Assembly (NCBI GenBank): GCA_963678675.1
Contig: OY783195.1
Location: 30,523,006 to 30,587,005 of the forward strand
Length of the DNA: 64,000 nt
Reading direction: 5' to 3'
From: Xiphydria camelus
Lineage: Eukaryota > Arthropoda > Insecta > Hymenoptera > Xiphydriidae
Below are positions 58,348-64,000 of this stretch, in pieces. The notes under the pieces are model-generated. The model was not told where the DNA came from. It saw only the letters and a program-made list of their open reading frames with translations, and made no database searches. The number at the start of each line of letters is the position of its first letter. Position 1 is the stretch's first letter. A program made the translations under genes and the position numbers.

Positions 58348-59674
58348 ACTCTTTTCTCCGTGCAATTAATTCTTTTTCTTTGCGCGCAGTCTATAGCCAC
58401 GGACTTTTTTGGAAAACATATACACCGATGAACTTTGACCCTTCTCGCCGATCTTCAGTAGTTCGGCGACCTCGCGGCTCCCTCGTCATCGATCGCGCGC
58501 GCGTCCGCCGGCCGTTGAGGTTTCGTCAGGTGTGTCCGATGAACGCACTAAATCTGCGAGAGTTACGCGCCGTTCGCGAATGAACGTTTCCGCGAGAGAT
58601 TCATGGGGCAATTCGCGGGGACTTGATATCGTTGACCGAGGAATTATATCGGAGCGAGCGTGAAATCGCACCATGCCCGTTCATTTCGGGTCCGGCTGCG
58701 CGACGGCAGCGAAAACCGCCGCCCCGTCGCGGCTGATGCATCGGGTGCATCCGTCGAGCGCGCGTCGTTATCGTCGAAAGGGGGAAACGGGAAAATTCGG
58801 TATCCTAAAGCAGACGTGCGGTGATGTGAGTGGTTTTCAGATTTTTTTTTCACTCGATTCGTACAAACTCCACATTTGGTTTAGATTGGACGAGCGAATG
58901 TGTGAATATTGAATATCGACGGAAATTGATTTTCGATGATACTCGCGAGCATTTCCAACGTGTTCACTTACAATCTCCGCAGTATTTCGCCGCGAGTGAT
59001 ACAGATTGGCTCGTTCAAATAAATTGCGTTTAGGTAGACGAGTGTGTGTGTGCGCTTGATAATTATTTTGCAAAGCGCAGCGTCTAATAATTGGTCATTT
59101 GATTGTATATTAAAAAATATATTTATTTCGCTTTCTCCTCTCTGCATTCGTATTACTCCGCGCGAGAAGAGAATGCACTACTTTCGATGTACCTTTCTTA
59201 CGTGCATCTCGGTGCATCGTTCGATCCCTTTGTGCCACGATAAATCGATACCGCGATACCGTTACGAGGAAGCTGCTTTTCAGTTAAGACCCGCGGAGTC
59301 TAAGGTGCTCCGACAATTCCCGGAGCAACCGTCGTTTCGTTTCGTGACGCAGCGATCTCCTATCGGATAAGACTCTTCTAAATTTGATAACGTAATAGCG
59401 TTACCCCGGCGTTATCCTCGGGGAAATCTCTCGATATCCCATATCCTGCCACGATAACTCGACTTTATAGATATATCGACCCTCGTGCTCGATATCGTTT
59501 CACGTGGGAAGGAAGAGGGAGATCAAAGCACGACGGGGAAGCTGTACAGTGCGACGAACGACACGCGTTGCCGGACGATTTTTTATCGTCCCATAAATTG
59601 ATCCCGCCTGAAAGTCAAAATAAACAGTGAATATTTCACTGTCACTGTTTATCGTATTATTTTTTTCAATTGCA
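58348..59674. other. Gene-free stretch
   Basis: I see nothing definable beyond chance open frames in GC-rich DNA. Confidence 0.4.
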
Positions 59675-59918
59675 CACTGAGAAAAATAACTCGGTCAAAA
59701 TGACAAAGTACATTTGATTAAATGAGTTTAGTTATGATAACCAAGATACTAGTAAGTTGAACCAATTATCAAGTTATTCCAACCGAATGTTTAGTTATTC
59801 TAGCCAAATATTATTAGTCAGTCTAATCAAACAGACGGAGGGATCCATATTTCACCAAACGGTTTGCCTATAGTCTCCAGGATTTTGGTCAGATTAACCA
59901 GGTTATTTTTCTCAGCGC
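59675..59918. mobile_element. MITE family A, copy 4
   Basis: The termini are CACTGAGAAAAATAACTCGG and CCAGGTTATTTTTCTCAGCG. Internal subrepeats include TTAGTTATGATAACCAAG, CAAGTTATTCCAACCGAA and TTAGTTATTCTAGCCAAA, then GGGATCCATATTTCACCAAA. The length is 244 bp. Confidence 0.75.
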
Positions 59919-62900
59919 ACCCTTTGCATGCTGCGAAAACACCACCAAATTCCATCGTCCCTTCGACCACTTAGCGGGTAGGATCGTGACTGACAACTGC
60001 AAACTCCGGAGAACTTTGAAGGGGTCGCGCCAGTCACCCCGGGGCGACGTCATCCACGTTTCCCCTGATCGATCGCAACGCTCAGCAACGTTACAGCGAC
60101 GAGCGTCGATTAATAAATCGTCGAGAGGAACAGTTTCCGGAGAAAGTGCTTTCGTTGAAGTTACAACCACCTCGAGATTCTCGATCCCCCGCTTCCGGCT
60201 TTTTCTTCCTTTGTCCGCCGGACAGGAGGGCGGCAGGACGCCGGTACATCTTCCCCTGTTCATTTTGCAAGTATTTCTGCGACTCTTCTTTCCGCGGGGC
60301 GATATCGTCCGGAATTCCGATACGTCGAATTCCGTCCTCCCCCTCCCAACGGGGAACACAATTCTTAAGTAAAATCTTGTGTTGATAAGACCGCGTGGCG
60401 TTTGCGCGCGAATGGTAGGAACCGCGCCGCGCCAGGGAGAACAGGGTAAGCCCATTACAGGTACACCGAACGAACTGGCGATACGTCAGAAGGGATGTGT
60501 GGAACAGAAAGGGGGAATTGAACGCAGGATTGAGCGATGCGAGGGGAGAACGGGGAATAGGCACCGCGTTGTCGACCAAACCGGGTTAAAGGAGTTTCGT
60601 GATCCCACGCGGTCGTGTCGATATCGTATAGTTTTCCTGAAGACCCGCCCGAGTGTCCCCCGGAAGGACGAATATCGATGCTGTATGCGGGTCAATCCGA
60701 CGAACGGCGCGTCTCTCGGCGGAGCTGTTTTTCTCCCCTTCTGATATCGTGCGCCTCGGAGTTGGTTAGTGTGTTGCGTTATGCCAGGGTGGAAGATATA
60801 TTATAACGTATAAGGAGGGGTGATCGATACAAAGGGACTGCTTGGAATAATAAATCGTGACGACGAAGAATGAAACCGAGTCCCCGAGCTATATATTTGA
60901 TACGAGTAACTGTACCGTGCAATACCATTATTTCGACCGAATTTACTTGAGCTTCAGCGATTGATTTTAATTTAGGAATATTCAAACGAACATTTTATTG
61001 TGTCAATTAAAATATTTTAATCGATTTAATTGATATTCAATTGATTCAAATAAAAAAATAGTTAACCCAAATGATTTATATTCAAATAAATATATTCATT
61101 ACATTCAATCACTTTTTTCTCTCGGTGTACCACACCCAGGGTTGAATATAAACCTAATAATAAACATTTATTTCAGATGAATAGGAATTTATTCACATTT
61201 AATTCTATTTGAATTGAACGAATGTTCAAATAGATTTGCATTCGATTAAAAATATGCGCGAAACATTTATTCAATTCAACTAGATCTTTGTTTGATATGA
61301 ATAACTTCCTATCCTACGTCAAATAAATTTTTCCATCAGGTTCGTAATCAACTAGACCTTTTCCCTCTGTGCGTTATATCGGTGAATAGATATTGCAGAA
61401 GATCAATAACCGCGGAGGAGCGAGAAACTGCAGTCGTGCAGAAAACTGATATTGTAGAAAATGAAAACGGGAATCGGTCGGCACTTTTGTCGCCCGCGAA
61501 CGGAGAATCGGCGGGGAAAACTGCAAGACGTGAAAAGAGGTGAATGATGCGATCGTGAAGAAAGTGGTACGAAGAAATGATGAGTCAGTCGGACTATGCG
61601 TCATTGTCTCTAAGAAAGGACTATCGGGGAGGTGTTCGATGTAGGTGGATCCCGCAGAGCGAACCGAACATCTCGAGCAGGACCATTCCTCTCCACCGAC
61701 GTCGAATAATCCCGAAACCAGGAGGAGCCGTATCCGGGAGTTCCCGGCGATTCGGGCATCTCGACAGTTACCGAATTAATCTCGCCGGCTTTATAATGAT
61801 AATAAATTACCGTTAATTTCGAGCGCCCGTTAGACTCAGCCGCGAATATTAATCTCAAGTTGCAATTACTCGGGTCCGCATTAATTCAAAATAACGTAGC
61901 TTTGGCGAAGACGACGATGGCTCTCGCCATGGTGAGAAAGAGGGAGAGAGAGAGAGAGAAAGGGGATGAAAGAGGTTGAGGAAAGTTGAGAGGAACCCGA
62001 CACCCTTTCTGAAAGGTTTTAAGGAATGTACTTTTGGAACTCGTTTAACCCGAAACCTGTTTAGGTACGCGTCTAAGAGAAGTCGATGAAATATGGTCTG
62101 AAAATCCTTTCTACTTCAATTCCTATACGTTCACCGGTTAAGAGAGAAAGCAAAGACAAGGCATCTCGAAAATTAAGGGGAAAAAATAAATGAATCGTGA
62201 AATCTCATATGGAAAATTTAACGCAACTTGGAGTCGAGTACCGGAAGGGGTACTCTGCGTAATTATGCATGCGTCTATACACTTAGGAGAGGTTGATCCC
62301 AGAGTAAATATGCACAGGACCTATTTACCATTCCACTTAGGAAACTTAGGGTCCAAGTTAAACAACTGGCTCCTCTGTACTTTGGCCCGATTGCTTCCTC
62401 TTGATAAATTTGAGTAACGGCCACCGCCTTTCTCGATGCAACTGTAACGTAAATTGCAATAAAACGAGACGATTCGAAAGAGGGCAAATGGAAAGAACAT
62501 CGACGATGGATTATCTAGATTTCTCCGGACGCTTATAATTATAACGTTTCGAACGCTGGAACTCATTTAATCGACAGGCGCTTCGCTTTGCGCGATATTC
62601 AACGTCCCTCCTTCGATCGTCGATCCCATTTACCGCCTCGTGTATCCCCGCGCGCTGAATCAACTACCGCTGCAGAACGGAATACATTATCCAGCCGCGG
62701 ACTACAATTCCATATGAATATCATTAGCGAGATTCAGATAACGTGGTACACCGAAGAGCAGCAAAGCTTCACCTGCTTTTTACGAGGTCGCAAGTAGTAA
62801 GACTGGTTGTGTCACTTTTAGTTTTACGGCTGCACGAGATAAGGGAGGCGCGTGCGTACCATCGGTACATACCCGAGGTTCCGCACACACACACGCGCGC

Positions 62901-63211
62901 GCTCGCCGCTGTATATTCGTACCGGCGAACGGCGCGAGTCCGTATCGTTATGCAACCTGCAAATTGTTTCCTAGAAGATAGCAATAATCTCGTCGTGTAA
63001 CAAATGGACTGTTTCGTCCGGTGTAATTTTCCGTTACGGCGCACGTGCAGCGTATCGCGGGTGCGGCACGTCGAGAGCCCGAAGAAGAAAAAAAGAGATT
63101 GGAGTATGATGCGTTTGCTGGGATTGGAAACGTTACGCGGCTCTGCGCTTCGTTCTGCGGACGTCTTTCGTTCTCCGCAGGGTTATCTCGTAAAATACTC
63201 GAGCTTTTTAT
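59919..63211. other. Gene-free stretch with an AT-rich repeat-like patch
   Basis: No supported gene. The minus frame 59889-60455 and + frame 60379-60744 have no domain. Positions 60970-61370 are AT-rich, with many ATTCAAATAAAT or ATTCAATTGATT phrases, possibly decayed elements; one ends in TTTTTTCTCTCGGTGTACC near 61127. A GA microsatellite is at about 61932-61960. Confidence 0.45.
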
Positions 63212-63518
63212 ACCGAGAAAAATAAATTGGTTGAAACGACAAAACGCATTTGGTTGAACGAGTTTAAGTTTAACGAGTATTTTAGTTATTCCAACCAAAA
63301 TACTGATAAGTCGAACAAAATATTTAGTCATTCTAACGACACGTTCGGTTATTTTAACTGCACGTCTATTTACATATGTATTCCAACTGCACGTCTAGTT
63401 ATTCTAATCAGAAAATGGTTAGTCTAACCAAACAAATAGGGGATCCATATTTTATCAAATGGTTTAGTTATGACCTCCAGAATTTTGGTTTCTTTGGCTA
63501 GGTTTTTTTTCTCAGTGC
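63212..63518. mobile_element. MITE family A, copy 5 (longest)
   Basis: The left end TACCGAGAAAAATAAATTGG mirrors the right end GGCTAGGTTTTTTTTCTCAG. It holds more internal subrepeats than the other copies (TTAGTTATTCCAACCAAA, TTAGTCATTCTAACGACA, TCGGTTATTTTAACTGCA, CTAGTTATTCTAATCAGA). This accounts for its 307 bp, against about 250 for its relatives. Confidence 0.7.
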
Positions 63519-64000
63519 ATACGCAAACTTAACCGCGGTTGCGAAAAGTCAAAAATTTGTTGAGATTTAATTGCTCCATCGAAGGGAGCGACCGTAGTCT
63601 GACATTGTTGCCGCTCGTTATCATTACGCCGGGGAGACGTGTGTGGAAATTGATCGACGTCGGAATCGGCAGTTATCCTACCAGATTAGAAGTTTCGTAC
63701 CGAACGAAGGATAGGAGATAAGCACCACCTTACCGTGCCCATAAGTCACACATCAATTACCTGTCTAGGAATCTCATTCGGGGGCCGAGGTGTATTATTA
63801 TGCAAATCCTTGTACAAACAATCGCGCAGTACATAGATGAGCGATCATGTCGGGGCACCGGGGGTTCCGGTTAATTCGCCCTTACTCGCCCAGTTCAACT
63901 GGTCGAGATCGCAAAAATTTCACACGCAATCGATGCAACGTCGAGTCTGCCGCGCAAATCGATTTCTGCCTCGAGCCGGACTTCTCCGTTCGAGGATGAT
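63519..64000. other. Right edge, no gene seen
   Basis: No supportable feature: a short open frame at 63539-63721 has no domain. Confidence 0.4.

Overview
This window is nuclear DNA from an insect, most likely a hymenopteran and possibly an ant. The recognisable genes are all insect or animal families (neuralized, a Mox/buttonless homeobox gene, NIFK, mRpS24, twin/CNOT6, YIPF5). They have short GT-AG introns, long noncoding stretches dense in CpG and GA-rich tracts, and many small hairpin-type transposons. The species cannot be fixed from sequence alone.

Layout. Positions 1-13,875 hold no coding sequence I can support. This is presumably the 5' flank and/or first intron of neuralized, and it carries several MITE-like elements and a tandem duplication. 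Neuralized (+) occupies 13,876-18,182 in three recognisable exons (two NHR domains and a RING), followed by about 6 kb without a gene. A Mox/buttonless homeobox gene (+) lies at 24,435-28,176 in four exons. It converges on a NIFK-type nucleolar RNA-binding protein (-) at 28,402-29,390. From 29.5 to 34 kb comes a repeat-rich stretch: two clusters of CAC/GTG half-palindromes, a near-perfect 169-bp hairpin, a foldback element of about 950 bp, and a broken protein kinase D fragment (-, stop codons, no kinase core). mRpS24 (+) follows at 34,252-36,194, then a possible tiny mitochondrial-type gene (+) at 38,581-39,020. The catalytic half of twin/CNOT6 (-) runs from 44,009 down to 39,217. A complete YIPF5 gene sits inside one of its introns on the same strand. 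Twin's leucine-rich-repeat exons were not found and probably lie beyond 64,000 or in short exons I could not see.

From 44 kb to the end, the only coding candidate is a two-exon start of an unrecognised membrane protein (+, 46,371-46,657). The rest is GC-rich unique DNA and many nonautonomous elements, including five copies of one MITE family with internal subrepeats and a 260-270 bp dispersed repeat. Several families share terminal sequence close to CACTGAGAAAAA, which suggests common mobilisation.

The genes do not form one pathway. Neuralized is a Notch-pathway ubiquitin ligase, the homeobox gene a mesodermal or neural-lineage regulator, NIFK acts in ribosome biogenesis, mRpS24 in mitochondrial translation, twin in mRNA deadenylation and YIPF5 in ER-Golgi traffic. 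The most unusual parts are the kinase D relic abutting a giant foldback element, the CAC/GTG clusters, the same-strand nested gene, and the family of elements sharing termini.
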